Of a stretch of 64,000 bases of DNA, positions 43,472 to 54,654 are shown piece after piece. Made by a program: the position numbers and the translations under genes. Within the stretch, counting starts at the first letter, position 1, and every line of letters begins with the position of its first letter. A model generated the notes under the pieces. The model saw only the letters and a list, made by a program, of their open reading frames with translations. It had not been told where the DNA came from and did no database searches. Source of the DNA: Fulvia fulva (lineage: Eukaryota > Ascomycota > Dothideomycetes > Mycosphaerellales > Mycosphaerellaceae); contig NC_063013.1 of assembly GCF_020509005.1 (NCBI RefSeq), forward strand, positions 4,030,001-4,094,000. The letters run 5' to 3'.

Positions 43472-44270
43472 TCACTTCCCCAAGGTCAAGTAGAGGCGGT
43501 CCCCAATGTCACCCAGCCCAGGCTTGATCATGCCTTGTGCATCAGTCTCCGCGTCGACCCCTCCTACCCAGAGCTCTACTGCCTCCGGCCACGACTCCGC
43601 TGCTCGTTGCAAACCAGCCTGGCTAGCCAATATCGAAATCGAAATTATCCTCTTGACACCCCAATCCCTCAACGTCTCGATCGCTGCGCATGCAGTTGAC
43701 CCAGTCGCGATAACGGGATCTACGATAATGGCCAACTCAGGAATCTTGGACGACTCTCCTGCTTTTTGGTAGGGCAAGTTGTTGTAGTACTCCACAGGCT
43801 GCAGCGTGCTCTTCTCGCGATACATGCCCAAGTGATGGACTGAGATTGGTGATGGGAGGAGCGACTGGACTGCGTCCACCATGCTTAGACCAGAGCGCAA
43901 GATGGGCACGAGGGTCATGGTGGAGAGCGAGACGTCTTCGGTGGTGTATTCATAGCCGAGAGGGGATGTGTCCTATACAACGTGAACGATACAGTGTTAG
44001 CGGGATGCTTCTTTTTACAGTATGTACTCCTGCCTGTTGCATGTGGTCAGCCCGCCCGCGTGGTGGCTGAGAGCTTGGACGGATGCATGAGTCGTGACTT
44101 ACCGTGCCAGTCTGCTGGGCTTGCAGGCCATGGGCGAAAGCTTCGACACCGAGGATTGTTGCGATTTCGTGTACGAGGGCTTTGGTGTGGCGGGCGTTGG
44201 TCGAGGCAGAGCGGAGCTGGGAGAGCTTGGAGCGGACGCAGGGGTGCGAGGAGACGTGGATGTTGGACAT
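43472..44270 (-). CDS. Uracil phosphoribosyltransferase, bacterial Upp-like
   Basis: Exon 1 44270-44103 and exon 2 43972-43472, with a 130-nt intron (GTAAGT..TATAG), phase 0; 222 residues. It starts MSNIHVSSHPCVRSKLSQLR, continues DTSPLGYEYTTEDVSLSTMT, then LVPILRSGLSMVD, SVHHLGMYREKSTLQPVEYY, the PRPP loop VDPVIATGSTA, and ends PGLGDIGDRLYLTLGK. This layout is closer to bacterial Upp (VxHPLVxHKLxxLR, LVPILRAGLGMVD, GLGDAGDRLFGT) than to yeast Fur1, which begins NVYLLPQTNQLLGLY. Known reaction: uracil plus PRPP gives UMP (pyrimidine salvage) in the cytosol. The intron shows it is a resident nuclear gene. Whether the strain also has a Fur1 cannot be seen here. Confidence 0.9.
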
Positions 44271-44881
44271 GGTGGATGTTGCTGCGAGAGGATGTGAAAG
44301 AGGTCGGCTACAAGGTCAGTGGTATATCAGAGAGAGGGACACGGGGAGGGCTCTTGAAGGTGTTTGTGATTGTGTTGTGCAGTTGATAGGCCGACGTGGA
44401 GCTCGCCGATGAGGAGCTCATAGCTGTTCCATTGAGCTGTTGAACCAATGCCTTTGGAACTCTGCTCGTCACAGCTGCCGCATTAGCACAATGCAGACGT
44501 CGTCTCATCGCGATCGCTCGTGCTAGTAGGTATGCCATATGAACGACATGAGATGTGTTCCAGCCGCGTGGTCAGCAGCAGGAGAGATGGAAGAGCAGTC
44601 TGACACGCGCGCCGATCTTAGCGTGATCAACCTTTCGCCTCCTCGCGGTCGCTCCTTCTCCGCAACGCGTCCTCCTTGCACCTCAATATCAGCGTGAAAT
44701 GCAACGAACAGCTGTCGCTGTCCGGTACCCATGAAGGAGCGCCAGACCGACAGCCAAACGACTCCCGGCATTCCCACATCGGCCGGCATTCTGGCAACCT
44801 GGTCGTGGAGCCATTGGACCCTCCCGCGGCTAATGATTGGCAGCAATATCGAAACCTACCAGGTTCATCACAGGCGGCCCG
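44271..44881. promoter_or_regulatory. Divergent intergenic region UPRT / FEX
   Basis: 611 bp with both promoters. Open frames overlapping 44523-44920 on the minus strand lack motifs. No repeat seen. Confidence 0.5.
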
Positions 44882-46669
44882 ATGAACGAACGACCAGATC
44901 CGGACTTCCAACCGCAACACCTGCCGGATGAGATCGCGTACGATGAAGACGATGCCGACCGGGTCCAGCGTAGGCTGTCCACCAGTACCGTGGGCAGTCG
45001 CAGTCGGCGCGAGGGCTACTACGATTCGCAGCGCATCAGCAGCCGGCGCTCAAGACCAATTTCCGGGGAAAGCCAGACGAGCTATTCCTATTCTTCCAAG
45101 TCTACCAAGTCTCGAGGCAAGCAACGTGCAAGCAATCAACAGTCCGCCGACTATTCCTTTGTAGATGTGCATGTAGACCATGTCCCGCCGCCTGTACCGA
45201 CACCAGCCAAGGCAGATTCGTCACACCTCGAGGATGAGCGTGGTCCCGTGAAAAGTCACGACCCTGGTACTGGTCTGGTCCCGCACGTCAGGAACTTCAG
45301 TCAGCCTTATACCATGCGGAGGAGAGGCAGTAGGGCCAATAGTCGTGACATGAATCTATCAGAAGTTGCAGCTCTGCCGCCCGTACCTACAAATCATCGC
45401 TCTTCTGCCAACATGGGCCCGCCTCCCGAGAACGAGAAGCAGGATACCAGCGGCGATACGGAGCCAGGAAATAAATCACAGTCTGAAAGCGAGCGACCAT
45501 ACTCACGGCGGCATCCTCAAGAACTGGAGAAGCCCCAGCCACCGGTGCCGCGATGGCTCAACGAACTGCACACAGTCTCATACCTGATCTTCTTCTCCGT
45601 ACTTGGAACGTTGGCCCGACTTGGCGTGCAGTGGCTGACCTTCTACCCCGGCGCACCTGTAACAACGCCAGTGCTCTGGGCCAACGTGGGCGGCTCGTAT
45701 GTAATGGGGTTCCTGTCGGAAGACCAGGGACTCTTCAGGGGCAGAGCTCACGAAGCAGCCTTGGCCGAGGACCAGACCGATGAAACACCACTCGATAGAG
45801 CCACAATCACAAAACACAACAAGACCATTCCACTATACATCGGACTCGCCACAGGCTTCTGCGGGAGCTTCACCTCTTTCTCAAGCTTCGCCAGAGACTT
45901 CTTCCTGGCGGCTTCGAATAGCTTGCCAGCGCCGATATATCACACGTACACTTCCCCAACAGGGGTAGTCGCTCCTTCACAGACAGTGAGCCGCGATGGC
46001 GGGTACTCGCTGGAAGCATATGTTGCTGTGATACTCGCTACATTGGCACTATGTCTCGGCGCTCTTATCGTTGGCGCGCACACCGCCGTCATGCTGGACC
46101 ATGTCACACCTGCGATACCAACACGACTCGCACGCCGGATCATCGATCCACTCTTCGTCTTTCTAGGCTTTGGCTGTTGGCTCGGCGCACTTTTTCTGGC
46201 GATCTTTCCGCCCAGCGAGACGTGGCGAGGCGAGGTGCTGTTCGCTCTTGTTTTTGCTCCCTTGGGCGCCCTCCTGCGATTTTACGCCAGTCTGAAACTC
46301 AATGGGTTGGTAGCAGCGTTTCCTCTCGGCACCTTCGCCGTCAACATGTTCGGCACAGCAGTCGAGGGAATGTGCTACGACATCCAGCACGTCGGCGTCG
46401 GGGTGATGGGCGGTGCCATCGGTGGTGGTCTAGTCGGCTGCCAGATCCTGCAAGGCATAATGGACGGCTTCTGCGGCTGCTTGACAACGGTCAGTACCTG
46501 GGTGTCTGAAATCAACAGTCTGAAGCGCAAGCATGGTTATTTGTACGCATTAGCGAGCGTGGGTTGTGCCACCTGTCTCATGGCGATTATCATGGGCAGC
46601 GTGAGGTGGTCGATTGGATTTTCGGAGCCTGCTTGCAATACTGGATACCCCTCGAAGGTTCATGGTTGA
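44882..46669 (+). CDS. Fluoride export protein (FEX/CrcB family)
   Basis: Single exon. The first true ATG is at 44882 (MNERPDPDFQPQHLPDEI); the upstream in-frame TTG at 44837 is not a start. The protein has 595 residues. Residues 1-215 are a disordered, Ser/Arg-rich extension. Two CrcB domains follow, in the fused eukaryotic form. Domain 1: YLIFFSVLGTLARLGVQWL, PVLWANVGGSYVMGF, ATGFCGSFTSFSSF. Domain 2: ALVFAPLGALLRFYASLKLN, FPLGTFAVNMFGTAVEG, GFCGCLTTVSTWV. The Asn (N-x-GG / N-MFG) and the GFCGxxTTxSxW stretches are the fluoride-path signatures, both intact. Known role: exports fluoride across the plasma membrane. The long N-terminus is the only unusual part. Confidence 0.93.
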   Translation: MNERPDPDFQPQHLPDEIAYDEDDADRVQRRLSTSTVGSRSRREGYYDSQRISSRRSRPISGESQTSYSYSSKSTKSRGKQRASNQQSADYSFVDVHVDHVPPPVPTPAKADSSHLEDERGPVKSHDPGTGLVPHVRNFSQPYTMRRRGSRANSRDMNLSEVAALPPVPTNHRSSANMGPPPENEKQDTSGDTEPGNKSQSESERPYSRRHPQELEKPQPPVPRWLNELHTVSYLIFFSVLGTLARLGVQWLTFYPGAPVTTPVLWANVGGSYVMGFLSEDQGLFRGRAHEAALAEDQTDETPLDRATITKHNKTIPLYIGLATGFCGSFTSFSSFARDFFLAASNSLPAPIYHTYTSPTGVVAPSQTVSRDGGYSLEAYVAVILATLALCLGALIVGAHTAVMLDHVTPAIPTRLARRIIDPLFVFLGFGCWLGALFLAIFPPSETWRGEVLFALVFAPLGALLRFYASLKLNGLVAAFPLGTFAVNMFGTAVEGMCYDIQHVGVGVMGGAIGGGLVGCQILQGIMDGFCGCLTTVSTWVSEINSLKRKHGYLYALASVGCATCLMAIIMGSVRWSIGFSEPACNTGYPSKVHG

Positions 46670-46772
46670 TATGGTTTGATGATACCCTTTTTATGTCGAT
46701 GATGACCATATAGATTCGCCAGCTATCTAGAGAGGGCGATACTCATAGTTTGTAATGTGAATTACCATACAG

Positions 46773-47778
46773 TCACTCCGCCTTTCCATACTTCTCCACC
46801 CACTCCAATACCAAAGGCGTAACTCGCTCTGGGCACTCTTCAGGTAGATAATGTCCAAACCCATCCGGAATCCCCTCGAACCTCACCGCCGACTCACCAC
46901 CCTCAACCCACGCGCCCCACGCCTTGGGCACATCATGCATTCTTCCAAGATTGGTGGCGGAGTAAATCACCATCAACGGAACCTTGACCTTCCTCCCCTC
47001 TCTCTGATCCTTCTCCTGCTCCGCAACATCTTCCGTCGCACCAGCGGCGTAGTCCGCACACGATCCAGCAATGCACTCGGCATTGTTGAACTGGTGTGCG
47101 TAATGTGCCACCGCATCATTCTCCTTGAACTTTGCCGTGCCTGCGGCGTTCCCACCTTTCGCGCGATCTAGGTTGACGCGCACGAACTCGCCACCGCCCA
47201 TTTTCTCAATCAGCTGCGGAGCAGTGTTGATCGCCAAGAATGGCCAGTGGTAGTATGCTGCGCTTGCGGCCGGGTTGGAGAAGACTTTCCATTGTTCTGT
47301 GGTGGGGACGATATCCATCAGGATGGCGGAGGTGATGTTGTGGGCGGGGTTGTTGTCAACGATGAGGCGGTGCCCGACACGACCGCCGCGGTCATGACCG
47401 CACCAGGTAACTGGGCGGGATTTGCCAAAAACTTGTTGGAGGGCTTCGATGATGAGGTTACCGACTGTGCGTTTGCCGTGTTTGGGCGGTAGAGAGGAGA
47501 AGCCGTAGCCTGGGAGCTCGACTACGAAGAGGGAGATTTTGTCTTTCCAGTCTGCAATTACGTGACGCCACCTGCAGTCGTCAGTGCCATGTCGATGTGG
47601 CTAAGTGATATCCCTTGGAGACGAACATGTAGCTGCTTTGAGGCCAGCCATGCACAACACATAGGACAGAGCCTGAGCCAGTGTCATGACTGTAGCTCTT
47701 CACGGTCCCACCCGATGAGACTTCGCTGTTGTTCTCCTGCAAGAAAGAGTGAATAGTCTGGATGGTTTGATCAGTCAT
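46773..47778 (-). CDS. Alpha/beta hydrolase (epoxide hydrolase/haloacetate dehalogenase-like)
   Basis: Exon 1 47778-47627 (MTDQTIQTIHSFLQENNSEV) and exon 2 47571-46773, with a 55-nt intron (GTTCGT..GCAG), phase 2; 316 residues. The junction restores QSSYM-WRHVIADWK. Motifs: oxyanion HGWPQS, nucleophile elbow GHDRGG (Asp nucleophile), VELPGYGFS and a C-terminal GFGHYLPEECPE carrying the catalytic His. The Asp nucleophile fits epoxide hydrolases and fluoroacetate/haloacetate dehalogenases and not serine esterases. The substrate cannot be told. Product is soluble; no signal peptide. It is divergent from palH. Confidence 0.88.
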
Positions 47779-48939
47779 ATTTGGGGATGAATACAAGCTT
47801 TTTGTTATCGTGGTCTGCTATCTTTGAGGTTGCTGTACGCTGCGACACACAAGCTCGCGAGGTGAAGTCCGAGGTCTGGCATCTCATCAGCTTACGAGAG
47901 CTCTACTGGCACCGTATGACGGACGAGTCCACACATGAAGCGGGGGCCTCTCCCTCGAACGCTTAATGTTCTTCAGCTTGGCTACCACGGATCGCATAGC
48001 ACGTGGACTTGCACTTTAAACAATGCTTCTTCTTACGACTTGTTCCAGTTGAAGTGAGCAAGTTTTCGTCGGCGGCAACGCAGCAGCCGCTACATGTTGC
48101 CTTAAGCCTCACCTTCTTTCTGAACCAGTGGTATGGAATAGTGCAAACTCTCGCGGCCTGAAATTGTATCTGCCGTTTCCAGAAAGTGTTGTTGTTGTGC
48201 GATATTTCTTCCTCATCGACCGGCTTTCACGCGAAGTTGAACACACGAGTCCCGACGTCTGCTGCCTGCTGGGTATTGTCGGCCTGTGTGACTTCCGAGA
48301 GACTGCGCCCAGTAGTGACAGTGCTAAGCGCAACCCTGCAGGAGTGCTTGGTATGCTGCTAGTCGAGCTTCTCGAAGCCTTGGTCAAAACATGCAGAGCG
48401 CAAGTTCTGTAGCAGCGTCAGGGTGCCAAGGTGAGATCGGATCGGTACGTGCTGGGTTGTCAGTGGTCTTGTGCAGGTAGCTTCTTCTGATTTGTGCTTG
48501 ATGCCCGCCGGGTTGTCACCGACACTGTCAAGAAACATCAGCCGCTTGGCTCCTGCGCTGGTGCGACCAGAGACCACCACGCGCCTTTATGCTGTGCAGC
48601 CTCATCACCGACAGCGGACACATGTACAGCAGACGTGACACTGTAGTGGGAGTGTGTGCACATACATTGAGTAGTATATGGTTCAATCTTCATCAATCGT
48701 CAGGCCGGCAGCGAAGACTCGAAAGGGCTAGCGCATCGACTCAACTCTCTCCACTCCACCACTCTACACACTCGCTCTCTCCGCTGCACGCACCTCGCGC
48801 GCACCACATACAGCGCGCACCCGCCGACTCCCATCTTCCTCGACCGTCGATGCAGCCTCCTTGACCGCAACCGCCTCGCTCGGCGCCAAGCGCGTATCCT
48901 CGTACACCCGTCACTGATGTTCACGACCTGGCGACGGCG
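47779..48939. promoter_or_regulatory. Divergent intergenic region hydrolase / palH
   Basis: 1.16 kb carrying both promoters. GCCAAG, the core PacC recognition sequence (GCCARG), occurs on either strand at 47977, 48425, 48545 and 48885. An out-of-frame ATG at 48917 precedes the palH start. Other open frames lack motifs. Confidence 0.4.
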
Positions 48940-51270
48940 ATGTTTCATGAAATCGCTGCGCGCCAGCTATGGACCCTACCGACTCGGACCCAGGACAGCA
49001 CGCCTGCGCATTGCACCCCCTTCACGCTCCCGAGCAACGGCGTCATCCAGCTCGGTGACGCCTCCGCCATCACCTTGACCAACGATGTCGTCTTCCAGCC
49101 AGAATGCACGGGCACCACGAACGGGGAGGTCCTGTTCACTGGCCACCTCAAGGACCCCTTCTATGCCTCCACGATCCCTATGGTCTACGTGATATCGGCC
49201 GCGACCGTCATCGCATGGGTGCTGGTGGTCATGCTGACCATCACACCGCGGACGTCATTCTTCGGCGTTCCGACTTCGTCTCAGCCATTTGGTGGTGGCC
49301 ATGGCATTATTGGAGGAGCAAATGGAGGATCAGTGGGCTTGGTCGGCTCGGGATCAAGGCCATGGCTGCAAAAGGTCGCTACGATAGCCGTGGCCATATC
49401 ACTCACAATTGCGACGGCGGACACACTGGAAGTGGCCGAGCGGCAATACTACAAAGGATACATGGATGCCGAATCGTTGCGGAAACAGGTTCTAGGGTCT
49501 TTGGAGATTCGAATAACGCGTGTCGTCTCGGACATTTTCCTATGGCTTGCACAGGTCCAGACACTAATACGGCTCTTCCCACGGCACAAGGAGAAAGTGC
49601 TCATTAAATGGATTGGCTTCGTCCTGATCATACTGGACACGATATTTTCGTGTCTGAACTCCTTTCTGATCAACTCCACAGTACATGGAAGGAGATTCCT
49701 GGATGCGATACCTGCTCTGTCCTATCTTTTTGAACTGGCCCTTGGACTTCTGTATGCAGCATGGGTCATGTACTACTCGCTGACCAAACGGCAATATGCC
49801 TTCTACCACCCGAAGATGCGCAGCATTCTACTAATTGCCGTGCTCGGTCTCGTGTCAATCCTGACTCCCGTGGTCTTCTTTGTCACTGATGTATCGAACC
49901 AGGATGTCGCAGGATGGGGAGATTACTTCAGATGGGTGGGAGCCGCTGCTGCTAGTGTGGTCGTCTGGGAGTGGGTAGACCGGATAGAGGCACTGGAGAG
50001 GGACGATAAAAAGGATGGCATTCTGGGAAGAGAGATTTTTGAGGGAGACGAGATGCTGGATGTCATGCCTACAGAAGCTTCACCGTGGAGCGAAAGTCGA
50101 GCTTTGCGGCGGAACTTTCGGAGAAGATTGGGCGGTGGTGGAGACGATGCTGGAGGCGGGAACGAAGCCAGCGCTGCTGAGCACGGGTTAAGCGGTGTTG
50201 GTCACCAATTCCACCGCTCACGACATCAGCAGTCACCGCAACACTTTCCCCTGGGACGAGCACATTCGAGCTCGCTGCAGAACTCAAGTAGCGATCATCA
50301 GGGTCAACCTGGCCTTCGCTTGAACACAGTCACATTTGACGAACAACAAACGCATCGACGAAGCAGGACTTTCACCGGGATCACTCCGCCACCACCGGTT
50401 GTCAGTCCTGTCAGCAGGTCTGACACTACAAGTGCAGCAAGCACCGTTTATGTTGTGCGATACGACCATACTGTTACTGATGTGCCTCAGCCCATCCGAC
50501 GGGGACTAAATGCCAGTCGCAATGGAAATAAGCAGAGCAAAACTGGTCGCCAAAATCAGGACAACAATAACGAAAAGGACATTATAGAAGAAGAGGAGGA
50601 TGCACGTCCGAACCGCAACCGCGAGTCGCGCTTGTGGAACGCAGTACCAAACCCTTTCAAACGAAAACGTACCTCACCGCCTCAGGAGATACAACGAGCT
50701 CGTGCTGCAGCGGGTGAGGATCGAGCTCTCACGCCCTCCGCGATGAAGAATCGACTCGGTGCGCTTGCTGCTGAGACTGGAGAACGGTTCCGTGACCGAC
50801 GTTTTGGACGGAACCCGAGCATAGCCCTGCCAGTGACAGTCATTCCTGCCCAGCCAAGGGGCAGTGGCAGGACCTGGAGCCCAGACGAGCATGCGATAGT
50901 TGGCACGCCTGCGCCAGTCCTAGATGCGACAGCAAACACCACGACTGACATGCCGCCCAGTTCGGGCGGCACGACCTCTACGACACTAACAGCGAACGAT
51001 CAAGATCCGACTGATGGCAGGGCTTTATACTCGGGGGCTACTCCACTTCCGCATCCTGCAACAGCTACAGGAAGGACTGTTATGACCCCTGGCAGAGAAG
51101 GGCCACCTCGTGCGGACGATATCAGTCCTGTTGCTGGTCTTGGTGGGACGATAGTTGTTCCCGCGCCGCCCCGGCGGACACCTTCTCACGCGAACACATC
51201 AACTTCTCCTGTTAATGACAGCAGGGCAAGTTCGGCACTGAATGGGAACGGGACCCCTCCCAACGGGTAG
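48940..51270 (+). CDS. palH: pH-response sensor PalH/Rim21
   Basis: Single exon, 776 residues. A short lumenal/extracellular N-terminus with paired cysteines (HCTPF, PECTGT) precedes seven membrane helices between about residues 80 and 340, including STIPMVYVISAATVIAWVLVV, KWIGFVLIILDTIFSCLNSF and ILLIAVLGLVSILTPVVFFV. The long hydrophilic tail (residues ~350-776) is rich in Ser, Thr and Pro. The motif order (GHLKDPFYASTIPMVY, DTLEVAERQYYKGYMDA, LFPRHKEKVLIKW) matches fungal PalH. Known role: senses alkaline pH at the plasma membrane and, with PalI and the arrestin-like PalF, starts the Pal/Rim cascade that leads to proteolytic activation of PacC. Confidence 0.95.
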   Translation: MFHEIAARQLWTLPTRTQDSTPAHCTPFTLPSNGVIQLGDASAITLTNDVVFQPECTGTTNGEVLFTGHLKDPFYASTIPMVYVISAATVIAWVLVVMLTITPRTSFFGVPTSSQPFGGGHGIIGGANGGSVGLVGSGSRPWLQKVATIAVAISLTIATADTLEVAERQYYKGYMDAESLRKQVLGSLEIRITRVVSDIFLWLAQVQTLIRLFPRHKEKVLIKWIGFVLIILDTIFSCLNSFLINSTVHGRRFLDAIPALSYLFELALGLLYAAWVMYYSLTKRQYAFYHPKMRSILLIAVLGLVSILTPVVFFVTDVSNQDVAGWGDYFRWVGAAAASVVVWEWVDRIEALERDDKKDGILGREIFEGDEMLDVMPTEASPWSESRALRRNFRRRLGGGGDDAGGGNEASAAEHGLSGVGHQFHRSRHQQSPQHFPLGRAHSSSLQNSSSDHQGQPGLRLNTVTFDEQQTHRRSRTFTGITPPPPVVSPVSRSDTTSAASTVYVVRYDHTVTDVPQPIRRGLNASRNGNKQSKTGRQNQDNNNEKDIIEEEEDARPNRNRESRLWNAVPNPFKRKRTSPPQEIQRARAAAGEDRALTPSAMKNRLGALAAETGERFRDRRFGRNPSIALPVTVIPAQPRGSGRTWSPDEHAIVGTPAPVLDATANTTTDMPPSSGGTTSTTLTANDQDPTDGRALYSGATPLPHPATATGRTVMTPGREGPPRADDISPVAGLGGTIVVPAPPRRTPSHANTSTSPVNDSRASSALNGNGTPPNG

Positions 51271-51817
51271 AAGTCTTTGTTGGGAAAAGTCTTGGATTAT
51301 GATATGATGGATTTAGCGCGGCGCTGGCGGCTTTGGGTATACCATGGTGGGTTCTTAGACGACGTGGATCTAGCAGTCGCAGACCACTGGTTATGACAGC
51401 ACAAGAGAGGGCTCTTGTGAGACGATAGTGTAGATATGCAGCGACATGTACATATTGAGACCTTTGCACAAAGACGATGCTCATGGATGTTTGGGGGATT
51501 GATCGACCATCTCCTCGCACGCACGTGGCAGAGCTGAATGATGAAATCGTGGCGTCGAGCTTGTGTGCACGACCTTGGAAGATGCGGCTGTGCGCGGCGA
51601 CGGGACTCGATACCTCTGCACATGTTCCTTGCCGTCCAGCTGTTGCCTATCCTCTTGGGTCGTAGCTCCAGCTGGTGCGTGTCTCTGACAGTGGTAGCAT
51701 TTCGCTTGTACATATCCATTGCACGTGTATAATCACGATCCACTGCATTCTGTTGTTATCGCAACGCACGCACGACTTCTCCAATCCCTGCAACTCCCAC
51801 AGCAGCGCACAGTCGCC
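51271..51817. other. Intergenic
   Basis: 547 bp between two same-strand genes: palH 3' flank and mvp1 promoter. No other feature seen. Confidence 0.6.
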
Positions 51818-54021
51818 ATGTCTCTGTTTGGAGACGACCCAGATGCGCCTTCCAGCAACGCGCAGAGCAAATCGAAATCGAGTCTCTTCGACGACGAGGC
51901 AGGCTCGACGTCCAAGACGACTTTGAGCTCCATCTTCGCCGACAACACGGCCGAGAGCAACGACGACTCGCCCTGGGGGTTCACGCCGAGCAAAAAGAGC
52001 GGTGGCAGAGGCAGCTTGGTCAAGTCATTGCTAGCAGACGCGGATATGCCTGATCTGTATGTTGATACATTCGACGCACTGCAAGAAAGAGGAACAGTCA
52101 GCCGGCAGGATTGCGAGCAGCTGATCAAGGGCTCCGGTGTGAGTGCAGGTGATCAGAGCAAGATCTGGAACATCATCGGACAGGGCGAGCGACAGCAGAG
52201 AAGCGAGTTCAGTGTCTTTCTGGCATTGGTCGGACTTGCGAAAGAGGGCGAGGAGTTGAGCCTCGACGCCGTGGACGAGAGACGGAGGAAACTGCCGGTC
52301 CTCAGCCTGCCAAACATGCAATCGAACGCCTCACAAGCGCTGCCACCTGCGACTCCAACTAAACAGCCGGAAGTCATGGCTGGCGCGGAGTCGTCTCCGG
52401 AGCATGCGCAAAAGAATGGAAGGCAGCCATCATTTGGCGCTGGGTTCGGTAGCGATCCATGGGCAAGTCCAGAGATGCACAAGGGACATGGGCATCTCAA
52501 TGGAGTAGGTGCTACGCATAGAACGACGAGCAGCTTCACGACGAACACTGCCGACCCTGGCGAGTCAGCCGATAGCTATAGCAATGGACAAACCGTCAAC
52601 ACCGGTAGCGTTGCGGGAAGTTGGGGCGGTACGACTGCCTTCGCAGCGAGCAACGCAGGGGGCTTTGGCAATGCTGCTCCCAGCGGAGACGATCACGGCT
52701 TTGGCGACGAAGGTAATGGTTCAGGCACAGTGAGACGAACTACACCTCAACCTCGCCCAGCTGTCAGATCTGGCACTGATGAGCTTGTCACCGTGAACTT
52801 GCTAGACGAGAAGGAGGGCATGTTCTTGTTTCAGCACAGGAACTACGAAGTTGCCTCAATCAGACGCAATAGCAAGGTCATCCGGAGGTACAGCGACTTC
52901 GTGTGGCTGCTCGATTGCCTTCACAAAAGATATCCGTTTCGACAATTACCGCTGCTGCCGCCAAAACGAGTGGCAATCAATGGGAACCACATCGCGGCTG
53001 ATCAGACTTTTCTCGAGAAGCGAAGGCGTGGATTGGCGCGGTTTGTGAATGCCCTCGTGCGGCATCCTATCCTACGGGAGGAGCAGCTGGTTGTGATGTT
53101 CTTGACAGTACCAACGGTAGATGCACGGTCCTCTCTTGCTGTGCTGCAATCATCGCTAACATCTTTCCTAGGAACTGGCGGTCTGGCGAAAGCAAGCTAC
53201 CATCAGCGTGCAAGAGGAATTCGTTGGCAGATCGTTGCCACCCTCGCTCGAAGACAGCTTGCCGCAGAATCTTCAAGACACCTTCGACACTGTGAGATCC
53301 GGCGCGAAGCGCAGTGCAGACCTTTACATCAACCTGTGTAACCTTGTGGAAAGGGTCTGCAAACGCAAGGAAGGCATTGCGGCCGAGTATGGGCGGCTCA
53401 ACCTCAACTTGATAACACTTACCGAAACCAGCAACAACACCTACGCCATCGACACGAATGATGTCCCTTTACTGAACGAGGGTATCAAAAGCACCGCTAA
53501 GCACATTGCTGCTTCGCAGACTCTTCTTGAGGATGAGGCTCGAGCGTGGGACGAAGGCGTGCTGGAGGACCTGAAGACGATGCGCGATTCGCATGTCAGC
53601 ATGCGGGACATGTTTGACCGAAGAGACCGCTACGCCAAAGACAACATCCCACAGCTTGAGAAGCGGATCCAGCAGAATGAGCAGAAACTTCAGAACATAC
53701 GCAACAAGGGCGATGCAGCCAAGCCTGGTGAGGCGGACAAGGTGTCGAACGCGATCACGGCGGTATGTCGCAAATTCAATGCTCGATTGCGTGAGCTAAT
53801 GATTGTTACAGGACAAGCAAAGCATCGTAGAGCAGCACGCGCGCGGCGTCTTCATCAAAGAATGCGTTCGCGATGAGTTGCTTCACTTCCAGAACACGCA
53901 ATACACAGTCTCAAGATTGCACCAAGACTGGGCTCAGGAGCGTGTCAAATATTCCGAGCTCCAGGCCGACAACTTTAGAGGGCTGGTAGACTCGGTCGAG
54001 GGCATGCCACAGGGAGACTAG
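51818..54021 (+). CDS. mvp1: Sorting nexin Mvp1
   Basis: Exons 51818-53116, 53172-53762 and 53812-54021 (introns 55 and 49 nt), all phase 0; 699 residues. Start MSLFGDDPDAP. An EH-like N-terminal region (DTFDALQERGTVSRQDCEQL) is followed by low-complexity sequence. The PX domain is about residues 325-433 with the PI3P-binding RRYSDF and KRRRGLARFVNAL stretches. The C-terminal BAR-like helical domain contains KRSADLYINLCNLVERVCKR and the last exon QSIVEQHARGVFIKECVRDE. Known role: endosomal sorting nexin that acts with Vps1 in retromer-independent recycling. Confidence 0.93.
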
Positions 54022-54568
54022 GTAAGACGTGAATGCACTGTTTGCGATCGGCGCGCAGTCCAGTCAAAAAGTCATGCTTCTACTGCAGAGGCTGACTCGG
54101 CCACAGGAGTTCAAAGACTGGGTCGTGCAGAAATATCGTAGAGCCAGTGGATTTACACTTCTGAGTGGCGGAAGAACAAGGCAATGATCTGGCTAGCGAA
54201 CGAGGGCTGTCTGAGCAGGAGCAATAGCAGACTATTCGAATGCACAGATTGTAATGTGCTCGGGGGGGGGGGGGTTACGGATCTTCTGCTCCATCCGCAT
54301 CATGACTTCATCTGTCCTGTCGCGGAGTACGAATGTGTAGATACATGTAGTGACGAGGCTGGAGTGAATGGTGACATGAGGTGAAGTTGAGCCTGCCTGA
54401 GGAGTGTACGAGCTCTCCTACCTTCCACTGTTCACTAGTGCTTCTGCCTAACAACGCATTGATGGTCCGCAAACTTCTTCGCCGACTTCTCTTCTGGCGA
54501 CATCCCTTCCGCAACACAGCGAGTCAAGATACAGCAATAGACGCCAACAGTACCACCAGCACCAGCAT
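54022..54568. other. Intergenic with G13 run
   Basis: 547 bp after mvp1. It contains the poly-G run described separately. No gene seen. Confidence 0.6.
54262..54274. repeat. Poly-G run (13 nt)
   Basis: Thirteen consecutive G residues on the plus strand downstream of mvp1. Length should be treated as uncertain, since such runs are error-prone in sequencing. Confidence 0.95.
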
Positions 54569-54654
54569 GCCCAAGAGGAAAGCAGCTGAGAGCGTCGCTT
54601 CAACCATGACGGAGACGACATCCAAGAAGACGAAGAAGACGGCCAAGAAAGAAG
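54569..54654 (+). other. Possible lysine-rich first exon
   Basis: Starts at an ATG (MPKRKAAESVASTMTETTSK) and runs as a Lys/Thr-rich stretch to a strong donor, GAAG|GTGAGT. The frame upstream is also open. It could be the first exon of an unrecognised gene, but the continuation is not clear. The following 350 bp up to dcn1 contain no in-frame partner that I can support. Confidence 0.35.
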
